Below, one piece after another: positions 45,247 through 55,384 of a stretch of DNA of 64,000 nt. The position numbers and the translations under genes are program-made. This DNA comes from Bidens hawaiensis (taxonomy: Eukaryota; Streptophyta; Magnoliopsida; Asterales; Asteraceae). The first letter of the stretch is position 1. Every line of letters starts with the position of its first letter. The stretch spans positions 372,001 to 436,000 of the forward strand of contig JAIQDT010001727.1 in the NCBI GenBank assembly GCA_021521415.1. The letters are read 5' to 3'. The notes beneath the pieces are model-generated. The model saw only the letters and a program-made list of their open reading frames with translations, did no database searches and was not told the origin of the DNA.

Positions 45247-48200
45247 ATGTCTCGTGATCTCGAATTTACGGCTGATGATAAGAGTACTGCTGGCGAGTGC
45301 CAGTGTGCTCTGCCTGGCGACCTGTATCGGTACGTCGTCAGGAAGTTCATGCTCGAGTCTCTCGAGCCTGAGTTTCCTGAACCCCACCAGACGGTGTACG
45401 ATGCCCCCAGAGGCAAGGTCGGGGTTTATGCTGCATTCTTTGTCTATGGGAATCTTAGGTTCCCACTGACAAAGTTTGTTTACCGTGTCCTTGAGAGGCA
45501 CGGTGTTCATTTGACCGAGTTGCACCCCATGGCGATCGCCAAGATTCGCCACTTTGAGTGGGTGTGCCGGATACTGGGCATTGAGCCCTATGTTGACCGC
45601 CTGATGACCTTCTACACTTGGAGGTGCATCCAGGGGTGGTACACGTTGACAACCCGGATTAAGGGTTTAAAGATCTGCGCGACCGAGCGCAGTCTTCGCT
45701 CGTGGAAGCGGGAGTTCTTTTTCATATCCGCTCGCGCCATCCCCATTGCCATGAAATTCAAGAACGGGCAAGCACTTCCCAGCCTTCACGCCTCCAGCTA
45801 CCAGGAGGCGGAATGGTTTGCGAAGATATCTCGGGTCCAATCTCCGGTTTACCAGTTTGCGGAGTCCGGGATGGTGATGCTGGGGATGAGCCGGGTGTGG
45901 AAGGAGGCTGATGCACGCAAGATTCCGATCATCCTCGAATACGGTTCGAACTCTGTTCCTTACGGTATGCCTTTTTTCCTTTTGTTGATTTTGAATTTCT
46001 TCTAACTTCTTTCCTGTTTATTTCAGAGGGGAACGACTTGCAGTCGCTCCTGAACCCGCGGGAGGCTGACGGTCCCGCACGGATGGGTACTCGCGCTCTA
46101 GATGAGAACGAGTTGCCCATCCTAGAACAAACGGCGGATCGGTTCGTGGAGGTCTATCCGCTAGGCCATGAGATCCTTAGCGCCCGTCGGCCAGGTAAGG
46201 CGCTATTCGACCCTCGACCCCTCAATGTTGAAACCTCTGCTGGAATTCCTTTAATCGTATGCTCTGATGAGGAATCCGCAGATGGTCCTCCGTTGGTGCG
46301 GAAGAAGAAGGCTGCCGGCGGGAAGGGGAAGGAGAAGGCCTCCACTGCCGATCCAGCGCCTCGGTCTGATTCGGAGACCGAGAGCGAAGAGGTGGCGGGG
46401 AATCCCGGTGGTGATAAGACCACCGCTCCGGAGGTTGCGACTGTCACCTCCGGAGAGCCAAAGAAGATGACGGTGACCGGTGCAAAGAGGCCGGCTCCAT
46501 CGGGTTCGTCCCCGCCTCTCCGTACCTTTAGGCTCAAGAAAACCCGTAAGTACAAACTTCGTCTTTTTACTTCATAGCTTAATATCATTAACACTTTTCT
46601 TCTTTACGCAGGCGTAGATGTTGACGCATTCCAGGGTGGAGCGCAGAGGAGTACCTCTCCGCCAATGACGGTAGGCTTGGTCAGCCTACCTGAGGCGTCG
46701 ACCCAGGCGCCTGCGCCTGCTTCCGCTGGTTCAGTTGCTCACTCCTTTGAGCCGACTGTTCCAGCTGAGATGACGTCACCACCGGCTGTGAGTGCTATTT
46801 TTACAGCATCCTTCACCGAGCCGGCGGTTACTATTGCTGCGGCGACCGCGGCGGCGACCGCGGCGGCTGCTACCATGCCCCCGCCATCGGCAACGACGGC
46901 CGACCCATCAGGTACGCATGGGGCTTCTCGCCAATCTCTGCCACCTTCCCATCTGCCTGACCTCTTGGATGGATTTCCGTTGGGTTCAGGTGATGGGTTC
47001 GGCGGCTATCGGCCTGTTATTGACCCTACAGGTGCGTAGGGTTCTTTTGGCCTATTTTTTATGTATATATATATATATATATTTTTTATATCATCTTTTC
47101 CTAACTGCTTTGTGTTTTTTGCAGTGTCGGATTCCAATGAAGTGTATGTTCCACGATGGAACATTCGCCGAGGAACCACCCTTCGCACCCCTGTGGAGTG
47201 CGTGGAATGGGCTCGTCACGCTGCTCCCAGTGGTGCGTTGGGGGAAGCCATGGCTAGCTACCAGGAGGGTAGGCTAACCAATGAGCTTCGGGTTCTCCTG
47301 GCCCGGATGCAGCCGCGCGTCGAGCTGCTTTGTCGTGAAAACGACAAGTTAAAAGCAGCTCGCCTTAAAGAAGTGGCTCAGGCGCGGGCTGTCCGGGAGG
47401 AGAACCAAAGGCTTTCCGCAGCTGCTGCGGAAAAGGAGAAGGCCTTCAAGGCCCTCGAGGTTGAAGTTCAGGCTCGACTCGAGGCCCGTTCCAAGGCTGC
47501 CCAAGCTGTTAATGAACAGCTTCGGCTGGCTAAGGAAACTGCGAGGAACGCAACCGAGAGGGCCACCAAGGCTGAAGCTGTTGCTGAGCCTCTACGCGTG
47601 GAGAATGAAGAGCTTAAAGCCAAATTAGAGGCTCTCCAGCAGGCTCATGATGCCTTGGCGATGGAAGACGCCAAAAAGCTCCAGGAGATCTTGGACCAGA
47701 GGGGGGTGCTTGACCATACTGAGCGGAAGCTAAAGGGCGTCGAAGAGGTTGCGGCTAAAGAAGTGTTGCTTGCCAACCTCAACAAGAGTGAAGCCGAACG
47801 CGCCTGTAACGAAGCTCAAGCTGCCCTCCAAGAAGCTCTGGTTGCCAAGGAATGGCTTCTTCGAGAAGCGTTGTCTCAGGTAAGCTTTTCTTGTCTTTAC
47901 GTTTTTCTTTGTAAATAGAAAAGGTTTTGACACTTGTATATTTTCTTTTGTAGGTTGTGCATCGAGTCTTTGCTGAGACGTCGTATGACGATGCTACGAG
48001 CGCAGCCCTCAACGCTTCTCACGAGGATGGGGAAAGGGTCGGCTTCCTGCTTGGTCTAGGGTTTGTTGAGAAAGGCGTCCCGCCTTCCAACTTCCCTTTG
48101 TACAATGTTGATACTGAAGCTGTTTACGACCAAGCAGTGAATCAGTACGCCGCCTTCCCGCATCCGGTAGTGGAGAAGGTGAATGAAGTTGCTGCTGCTG

Positions 48201-48289
48201 ATGATGGGCTAGCTATCCTTAAGGCTTTCCTTGAACTACCACGCTCTACTGACGGCGCTGGTCCAAGTGGAAGTGGCCCTGAAGCCTGA
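45247..48289 (+). CDS. Five-exon antisense accessory protein of the Tat element
   Basis: Exons 45247-45964, 46027-46545, 46612-47031, 47125-47879 and 47954-48289. All introns are GT-AG and all phases agree, giving 915 residues. Exon 1 resembles the 'putative gypsy type transposon' domain (Transposase_28): FMLESLEPEFPEP, YAAFFVYGNLRFPLTKFVYR, FEWVCRILGIEPYVD and SWKREFFFIS. Exons 2-3 are low-complexity, acidic then Ala/Pro-rich. Exon 4 is a long Ala/Glu-rich coiled coil (about residues 600-800) with ELLCRENDKLKAARLKEVA. Exon 5 is a compact tail ending GSGPEA. It runs opposite to gag-pol with its own TATA box. Antisense accessory ORFs are known in Tat elements (for example maize Grande), function unknown. 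The introns mean it cannot be made from the genomic retroelement RNA. Confidence 0.8.
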
Positions 48290-48991
48290 TCCTGAAGATC
48301 CCTTCCCGCTGCTAGGATAGATTTAGCTTGTATAGATTTATTTTCTTGTAGGCGGGTAGTTACCCGGCCATTCTTGTAATGAATATTTATGAAATATAAA
48401 TCTTTGTGCGGGTAAGACCGCTTCTTTTATTGGATTCCTTGCTTTATAAACGTTATATGACTTGCATACTTTAGTTTAAATTAGCAATTTTCCAAGTGTT
48501 TTAGAATAAGTTAACCTTTGAACGTGGTAGATAATGTGTGAAGTTTTGCTTCCTCTTTCGTGATTGTGCGGGTAGGACCGTCACTTGCACTTAGTAGGAT
48601 GGCTAAACTTTACCCATATCTGACCTGCGTGTAGGTTTTCCTCATCCTTTTTTAGGATAAGTTAACCTTTGAACGTGGTAGATAGGTTGAAGTTTTGCTT
48701 CCTTGTTCGTGATTGTGCGGGTAAGACCGTCACTTGCACTTACAAGGATGGCTAAACTTTACTTACATCTGACCTGCGTGTAGGTTTTCCTTATTTTTAG
48801 CGTTGTGTTTATGCGGGTTTTGCCGCCTTCCACACGTAACGACTTACTTCTTCCCCCATTTATGCGGTGAATACCGGCACCAGTGTGGGAAGTTCATAAG
48901 TATAAAGGTAAGGTTATCAACACATTGTGAAAGGAGAATCATTTCCATTAGAAGTGGCTCTAGGCCTTTTCTTTACAAGTTTGGAATTGAT
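48290..48991. other. Spacer between the convergent accessory gene and gag-pol
   Basis: AT-richer 3' region of the accessory gene with a probable plant poly(A) context (AATGAATATTTATGAAATA near 48380) and two units of a roughly 150-bp repeat containing AGTTAACCTTTGAACGTGG (about 48508 and 48659). No ORF is supported. Confidence 0.6.
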
Positions 48992-51900
48992 CTACATATA
49001 ACATTTGCGTAATTGAGCTCCATTCCATGTTCTTGGGATGGGAGTGCCATCGAGCCTTTCGAGCCGGTATGCGCCCTTTCCCAGGACTTCTTTGATAATG
49101 TATGGCCCTTCCCAGACCGGGGCCAGCTTTCCTGGGCGTTCTTGGTTCGAAGCCTCGTTGTTACGCAGTATGTAGTCTCCTACATTGAAGTTGCAGAGTT
49201 TTACCCGCGTGTTGTAGTACTTTTGCATTTGTCGCTTGTAGTTCTCTTCACGCACTGCGGCTAAGTCTCTGCGTTCCTCGGTTAGCATAAGATCCAACCG
49301 TCTTTCCGCATCATTGTCTTCTGGCTGAATCAAGATCCTTGGTGAGGGTAAACCAATTTCGACCGGGACCATGGCTTCCGTGCCATAAGTGAGGCTGAAC
49401 GGGGTTTCTCCCGTACTGGCCTTCTTCAGCGTTCTGTTTGCCCAAAGGACGTGCGGAAGCTCGTCCACCCAGCCGGATCTGTGTTCCAAGAGTCTTTTCT
49501 TGATGCCTTCGACGATGCTCTTATTTGCTCTTTCCACCTCACCATTACCTTGCGGGTGTGCCACTGAGGTAAAGGTGTGGGTGATTTGAAGTTCTTTCAG
49601 CCACTGTTGTAGCTTCTTGTCAGCAAAGTTGGTACCGTTATCGCTCACCAAATTCTGTGGAAGTCCAAAACGACAAATAATAAATTCCCAAATAAATTTT
49701 TTGATATGTTTCGCGGTTGTTTGGGCTAAAGGTTTTGCTTCTATCCACTTGGTGAAGTAGTCGATGGCTACCACTAGGAACTGAACATTTCCTGCTGCTG
49801 TAGGAAATGGGCCTGTCACATCGATGGCCCATTTCTGAAATGGCCATGAAGAAGTGACTGGAACAAGTTCATTCTTCGGGCGGTGCGTGTTGGGTGCGTA
49901 AAGCTGGCAAGACCTGCATTTTCTGATGTATGCCAGTGCATCCGTATGCATCCCCGGCCAAAAGTATCCCGCGTTGTTTAGCTTAGCTACAACAGCGCGG
50001 GGACCTGCGTGTACTCCACAGATGCCTTCGTGTACTTCCCTTAGGAGGTAGTCAGCATCTTGGTTGTCCACGCATCTTAAGAGTGGGCCAAGAAAGTTAC
50101 GTCTGTAAAGGATGTCATCGATGAGTTGATAATTCAGTGCTTTACAGCGTAGTTTTCTTGCCTGTGTTTTGGATTCTGGTAGTGTACCTGCCGCAAGGTA
50201 TTTTATTATTGGTGTCATCCACGTTTCCGTGCGGGTTTGGATGACACAAATTTCCTTGTGCGGGACCGAAGGTGTCTCGAGGAGTTCAATGCGGATATCC
50301 TTTCCTAAGTGGGTGAAGGCTAATGATGCAAGCTTGCTTAACGCATCCGCAGATTTGTTTTCACTTCTCTTGACGTGTATGACTTTGCAGTCATTGAAAT
50401 CGCACATAAGGGATTTTGCTTGTGTGAGGTACAGGGCCATTGTGTCGTTCACGGCCGTGTACGTCCCGTTGATTTGATTGGCTACTAACATGGAATCCAC
50501 GTGGGCTTCCAAGTTTTTCACTCCCATCTTACGCGCAATTCTCAGCCCAGCCAAGAATGCCTCATACTCGGCTTCGTTGTTCGTACTTGGAAAATCCAGT
50601 CGAATAGCGTAAGTGTATTCTTGGCCCGCTGGGTTGGTTAGTTTCAGCCCTGCGCCTGAACCCTCGTTATTGGCTGCCCCATCAGTGTAGAGTCGCCAGA
50701 CATCATTGATGTCTTGTGCTGGAGAGGGTTGAGCCTCTTCCTGGCACTCTTTTTCCCGCGATGCAGGCACTTCTGCAATAAAGTCGGCCAGAACCTGGCC
50801 TTTTATGGCTGGTCTTGGCTTATACTTTATCGCGTATTCTCCCAACCCAATTGCCCATTTGGCTAGGCGTCCCGATAACTCGGGTTTGCCTAGAACGTTT
50901 GCAAGTTTGAAGTTGGAGAGAATGGTGATTGGGTGACCCTGGAAATATCGTCTTAACCTGCGTGAAGCGTGTATAAGTGCTAAGACTAATTTTTCGAGGG
51001 TAGAGTACCGGGTTTCTACGTCTGTTAGGATACGGCTGACATAATAGATTGGCATCTGGATGCCTTTTCGCTCTACTAGCAGGACTGCCCCGGTTGCTCT
51101 ATCTGTTGCGGAAAGGTATAGGATTAACTCCTCTCCTGCTTCTGGTGCTGTGAGTGTTGGGAGTTCGATCAAGCGTGACCGAATCTCCTGAAAAGCTGCT
51201 TCCGCTTCTGGTGTCCAGTGGAAGTGCGTTTTCTTTAAACAGTTTCTCAACGTTGACACGAAGGGAAACGACTTATCCGCGTGGTTTGCCAAAAAGCGAT
51301 TAAGTGCCACTAGTCGTCCATTCAGTGTCTGAGCCTGTTTGATGGTAGTAGGTGATTCCATTTTGATAATGGCTTCGACCTTTTCAGGGTTCGCTCTGAA
51401 GCCATCTTTAGTGACAATGACCCCCAAGAACTTCCCTTCTTCCATTCCAAAGGCACACTTGCTCGGGTTGAGCTTCATGTTTATCTTCCTGAGCGTGTTG
51501 AAAGTTTCTTCGATGTCTTTCAACATCGCTTCTGGGTCAGGGCTTTTGATGACCAAGTCATCCATGTAGACTTCCAAGTTCCTCCCAATTTGGGTATGAA
51601 ACTGGTTGTCCATCAGGCGTTGGTATGTGGACCCGGCATTCTTAAGTCCGAATGGCATCATTTGGTAACAAAATGTGCCATCGGGCGTCCGAAAAGCGGT
51701 TTTGTCCTGATCATCAACGGCCATGTGGATTTGATGGTACCCCTTATACGCGTCCAGGAAGCATTTAAGGTGGAATGGTGCCAACGAGTCCACCTTAAGA
51801 TCAATTTCAGGTAACGGATAACAATCTTTGGGGCATGCTTTGTTCAAGTCTTTGAAATCTATGCACATGCGCCATTGTTTGTTATTCTTCGGTACCATAA

Positions 51901-54349
51901 CGGGATTTGCAACCCAAGTTTGATATCTACTAACGCGTACGATGCCTGGGTTAAGGAGCTCCTTGATTTGGGTTCTACACGCGTTAGTTTGTTCTGGCCC
52001 CATTACTCTGCGCTTTTGTACGATCGGCGTAACGGCCGGATCGCATTTGAGCTTATGCTCTGCCTTACTTCGGGGTACACCAGTCATGTCAGCTGGTGTC
52101 CACGCGAAGATGTCAGCGTTCTTTTGTAATAAACGCTTGAGTAAGGTGCGTGTGGGATCAACAATTGTTGGGCCAATGGAGACGGCCTGGTCCGGGTACT
52201 TGCCGTTGAAGGCCCATCTTTCTGGTTCGGTGATGGTTGGTTTAGCCATCTTTGGTTTGGGTTTAGATGAGACAGATGCGATGCATACCTGGGGAATGCC
52301 GGTGATCATCGCTACACCCTCAGCTATTGGCCATCCCATCATGCCGTGGACTGAGGATACCACGGCGTTGAATCTTGCCATCCCGTCTCTCCCGAAGAGA
52401 ATGTCGTATGTGTGGTGTGGCTTCCTCATCACGACAAAGTCCACATCTTCTGTGCGGGAGTGTTTCCCATCTGTAAGAGTGACGGGGAAAGATAGGATAC
52501 CCAGGGGGGTGTTTGTGCTGCCATCAAACCCTTCCATCGAGGCACAGATCGTTTCCAGGCGTTCCTTGTCTTCGTCATCTAGCTTGTCGAAGAACTGCCT
52601 GTACATCACCGTTGACGAGGCGCCGTTGTCAGCAAGAGTGCGAGAAGTGATGTAGTGCCCCAGCTGGCTTTTGATGACGATAGGGCCTTCTTTGCTGGGT
52701 CCTCCTGGCACTCGCGGGAAGCGCACCTCAGCTTCCTTCCACGCACATGGTTCTGGCGTTCGCCTTTTTCTTCCTCTGATGTTGCCATGAACCATGTTGA
52801 TGCTGATGTCCACGGGCTTTCGTCCGTTGCCTCGGTACCGGTTGTCGTTCCTTCCTCCCTTCTTGATTGATGCCACCAGGTGTGCCAGTCTTCCATCCTT
52901 GACGAATGCTTCAACAATATCCTTCAAGGATGTACACTCTTCTGTACCATGACCTTTTGTCCCGTGGAAGTCACAGGATTTGCTCTGATCCGCATTAGGT
53001 CGCTGTCGGATCATTGGAGGTTTTGGCCATGGTAGCTTTTCAGTGGCAAATATCTCCGTGACGCTTTTGGTGAGTGGCGTCCACCGGTGCTTTTGGCTTG
53101 AAGGGTGTGTGTGATTTCTTCCGCCAACAAGAGGGTGAGAGCTGGATGAGGTGTCAAAGTTTACCCTTGACTGCCATATACCTAGCTTCCTCTTTTTGTT
53201 CTGCCGGGCGATCCGAACATTGTTCTCTCTTGTCCTCTGCGTATAGAGGTGTGTACTCTGGGGAAGATCCCTTCCCAGTTGCTTCTCCGTCTCGGCAAAG
53301 CGCTTGGCCGCCGTCATGATGGCATCCCATGTTGACGGCATGCCATCCTTACCCGTCAATGTGCGGATAAGCTCTGGGTATTCGGCGCCTTGGATGAAAG
53401 CGGCGCGAACCAGATCTTCACTTATGTTGCCGAGACTTAGCTTTTTGGAGTTGAAGCGGGTGATGAAGTCTAGTAAAGATTCATCCTCCTCTCTAACGCA
53501 GTTGAGGATCGTCCACTGTTCTTCGGTATATTTCCTCTGTTGGCTGAAGTGCTGGCTGAACTTGTTCTGAAAGTCCGCCCAGTCATATATGTGGTGGACC
53601 GGTAAACGGTCGAACCATGCCCTGGCCGCTCCAACCAGAGTCATCTGGAACATATAACACCACGTGGGTTCCGTCCAGTTACTGACGGTTGCCCCCACAA
53701 TGAATCTGTTCAAGTGGTCGTCTGGGTCGGATAGACTATCATAAGTGCCAATGTTGGACATTTGTTTGGCACTTCTCGGGGCGATTGCTTCCGCAATGTC
53801 CCTTGCGAACTTTGACTTTCCTGCATTTGTAGCAGTTGGCCTAAAGGTTTTGGAGAAGTCACGCGGGTTTCTCTCCGCATTCGTTGGTTTAAAAGCTTCC
53901 CCAAAATTCCTTTTCGGCTGGAAGTCCGTTTCCTTACGCTTCCCTTTCGCCTTATGGCGAGGGTTTGCGTCGGTATCGGATTCTTTCCTCTTGTCATCTG
54001 AGTACTCGCCCTCGCTGTTCATATTGAGATGTTGGCGAGTACTGCCGAATTCGTCAGCCTGTTGAACTGAACGCAAGCGTTCATCCAATTCAGCTTGGAA
54101 TTCTCTCTGACGTGCTTCGGCCCACGCCTTCACTTGATCTAGTGTTTGGCGAGGGACCCTCGTTCGTTTTTCCAACTGGGCAACGGTGAACCCCAGTGGA
54201 ATATTTACTGCACTTGCTCCGGCTTTGGTAGTCGGGGTAGTGTTCTTAAGAATTGTATAACCGTCGGTGTTCCCCCCAGTTGCTGGGGTTGTGGTTACCG
54301 GGGTTTCTTGGTCGGTTACTGGCCTTAGGACCGGAGTAACGTTAACCAT
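48992..54349 (-). CDS. gag-pol: Tat Gag-Pol polyprotein, intact
   Basis: 1785 codons, ATG at 54349. Gag: MFQMTLVGAARAWFDRLP at about residue 250, then the zinc-binding CDFHGTKGHGTEEC at about 460. Protease: ADNGASSTVMY at about 573, with Asn in the middle of the usual D-T/S-G. RT: KRRVMGPEQTNACRTQ, IDFKDLNKACPKDCYPLP and YMDD (about 927). RNase H: LYTDGAANNEGSGAG (about 1221). Integrase: H/C zinc finger ending CRSCQLYAP, then D-D-E in WAIDVTGPFP (about 1512), VSDNGTNF (about 1570) and GNGEVERANKS. No internal stop. The family makes capsid, protease, cDNA and integration machinery in the cytoplasm and nucleus. The C-terminus ends with an IN-tail region (RPGKLAPVWEGPYIIKEV). Confidence 0.95.
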   Translation of the reverse strand: MVNVTPVLRPVTDQETPVTTTPATGGNTDGYTILKNTTPTTKAGASAVNIPLGFTVAQLEKRTRVPRQTLDQVKAWAEARQREFQAELDERLRSVQQADEFGSTRQHLNMNSEGEYSDDKRKESDTDANPRHKAKGKRKETDFQPKRNFGEAFKPTNAERNPRDFSKTFRPTATNAGKSKFARDIAEAIAPRSAKQMSNIGTYDSLSDPDDHLNRFIVGATVSNWTEPTWCYMFQMTLVGAARAWFDRLPVHHIYDWADFQNKFSQHFSQQRKYTEEQWTILNCVREEDESLLDFITRFNSKKLSLGNISEDLVRAAFIQGAEYPELIRTLTGKDGMPSTWDAIMTAAKRFAETEKQLGRDLPQSTHLYTQRTRENNVRIARQNKKRKLGIWQSRVNFDTSSSSHPLVGGRNHTHPSSQKHRWTPLTKSVTEIFATEKLPWPKPPMIRQRPNADQSKSCDFHGTKGHGTEECTSLKDIVEAFVKDGRLAHLVASIKKGGRNDNRYRGNGRKPVDISINMVHGNIRGRKRRTPEPCAWKEAEVRFPRVPGGPSKEGPIVIKSQLGHYITSRTLADNGASSTVMYRQFFDKLDDEDKERLETICASMEGFDGSTNTPLGILSFPVTLTDGKHSRTEDVDFVVMRKPHHTYDILFGRDGMARFNAVVSSVHGMMGWPIAEGVAMITGIPQVCIASVSSKPKPKMAKPTITEPERWAFNGKYPDQAVSIGPTIVDPTRTLLKRLLQKNADIFAWTPADMTGVPRSKAEHKLKCDPAVTPIVQKRRVMGPEQTNACRTQIKELLNPGIVRVSRYQTWVANPVMVPKNNKQWRMCIDFKDLNKACPKDCYPLPEIDLKVDSLAPFHLKCFLDAYKGYHQIHMAVDDQDKTAFRTPDGTFCYQMMPFGLKNAGSTYQRLMDNQFHTQIGRNLEVYMDDLVIKSPDPEAMLKDIEETFNTLRKINMKLNPSKCAFGMEEGKFLGVIVTKDGFRANPEKVEAIIKMESPTTIKQAQTLNGRLVALNRFLANHADKSFPFVSTLRNCLKKTHFHWTPEAEAAFQEIRSRLIELPTLTAPEAGEELILYLSATDRATGAVLLVERKGIQMPIYYVSRILTDVETRYSTLEKLVLALIHASRRLRRYFQGHPITILSNFKLANVLGKPELSGRLAKWAIGLGEYAIKYKPRPAIKGQVLADFIAEVPASREKECQEEAQPSPAQDINDVWRLYTDGAANNEGSGAGLKLTNPAGQEYTYAIRLDFPSTNNEAEYEAFLAGLRIARKMGVKNLEAHVDSMLVANQINGTYTAVNDTMALYLTQAKSLMCDFNDCKVIHVKRSENKSADALSKLASLAFTHLGKDIRIELLETPSVPHKEICVIQTRTETWMTPIIKYLAAGTLPESKTQARKLRCKALNYQLIDDILYRRNFLGPLLRCVDNQDADYLLREVHEGICGVHAGPRAVVAKLNNAGYFWPGMHTDALAYIRKCRSCQLYAPNTHRPKNELVPVTSSWPFQKWAIDVTGPFPTAAGNVQFLVVAIDYFTKWIEAKPLAQTTAKHIKKFIWEFIICRFGLPQNLVSDNGTNFADKKLQQWLKELQITHTFTSVAHPQGNGEVERANKSIVEGIKKRLLEHRSGWVDELPHVLWANRTLKKASTGETPFSLTYGTEAMVPVEIGLPSPRILIQPEDNDAERRLDLMLTEERRDLAAVREENYKRQMQKYYNTRVKLCNFNVGDYILRNNEASNQERPGKLAPVWEGPYIIKEVLGKGAYRLERLDGTPIPRTWNGAQLRKCYM

Positions 54350-54393
54350 TTCTTCAGAAATTTTGAAAAAACTAAATTAGTTCTAGCTTTTAT

Positions 54394-54409
54394 GCACGGA
54401 TGGCGCCAA
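54394..54409 (-). other. Tat primer-binding site
   Basis: The minus strand reads TTGGCGCCATCCGTGC directly after the 5' LTR end. TGGCGCC starts are typical of Tat and other Gypsy PBSs. I cannot name the tRNA with certainty. Identical in the second copy (63800-63815). Confidence 0.8.
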
Positions 54410-55379
54410 TGAAGAAACACTAAGTGAACCCACGGGCAGATTATAGATAATCTGGGGGTTAAGTAATGTTTCCCACGAGGATGAGGTCCAGCAGAGAAGG
54501 TTGTTCTTCAGGGGACCTGCAAAACAGACACCGTAAGCTCGTCACTGAGAAGGGGGGGGGGTTCCTCCTTGTGACCACCCTCCGGCGTGAGAATCAGACT
54601 AGATTGCTCTGAATATAAGTGTATATTAAGAGATTGCTAGATAAGATTGAGATATCAGATGATGTCCTTACCATTCCAAGGTGTTGGAGTATTTATAGCC
54701 GAATGTAGGTTTCCAAGCAGGTACAGCCGGCTGAATAGTATTCCTGTTCTACCAACAGTGGACTACGCACAGGCCATGCTGGTTGGTGGATAGGTTACGG
54801 CCAACAGTAATAAGGTCGGCTGTATACTGTTCCTTTACTGCCGGCTACGCACTGTTCCACCAACTGTAGGCTGCGCACGTCCCATCGTAAGGGTTGGTGA
54901 GTAGGCAGCGGCTAATAGTGACAAACAGTACTAGAGGGTGCTCCTCCTCGTATTGTTGTCGGTGAGCTGTCACCCTGTGATTAGTTCATGGGCTGCTCTG
55001 GTCAAATTGTCTGTTCCGCCCATACCTTAGTAGGTATAGTACGAAAGACCTTCCAGAAGCATACGGACTGGCTCATTTAGGCGGGAGTATTCCCGCCTTG
55101 CTCATTCCTTCATGTGACTACTGAAGTAGCGAATGCCTCGTGCGTGTAGCCTTGCTGTTAGTGCGGGTAGCCTTCCCTGATGGCTTGTATCCGCAGCTGC
55201 GGGAACAGGCGGGGTACTTCACCATTGGGAGGCTTTCCCTGCGGGTACAGCTGGCGTACTGCGCGTAAGGTTCTTTGAGCATGGTGGGTCCTGCTGGAGC
55301 AGTTGGTCATTGCGCAGACGTCCCTGTTCAAGGTGAGTCTTGCGGGTCCAACTGGGCTCTGCTGGGACCTACCTCTTCA
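54410..55379 (-). repeat. Tat element 5' LTR
   Basis: 970 bp, nearly identical to 43028-43995. Differences seen: one in GAGATTKCTAG, one in GCCGAAKGTAGG, one in CCATGYTGG, and two extra G in a G-run. Confidence 0.95.
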
Positions 55380-55384
55380 ATGAG

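Larger units (their letters stand above)
43028..55379 (-). mobile_element. Tat-lineage Ty3/Gypsy retrotransposon, apparently intact (12.35 kb)
   Basis: LTRs at 43028-43995 and 54410-55379 differ by three substitutions plus a G-run length change by my count. A perfect duplication ATGAG (43023-43027 and 55380-55384) bounds it. In element orientation: LTR, PBS, gag-pol in one 1785-codon frame, tandem repeats, an accessory gene on the opposite strand, more tandem repeats, PPT, LTR. RT before integrase fits Gypsy; the long 3' region with repeats and the antisense ORF fits the Tat clade (Ogre/Grande/Retand relatives). It is probably young and potentially autonomous. Confidence 0.9.

Noticed and set aside
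46154..46594. 146-codon minus-strand ORF inside the accessory gene
   Set aside because: Antisense shadow of a GC-rich, Ala/Pro/Ser-coding exon.
49013..53997. Many ORFs on the plus strand opposite Tat gag-pol
   Set aside because: Shadows of a long conserved polyprotein; no motifs, no splice structure, no starts in good context.
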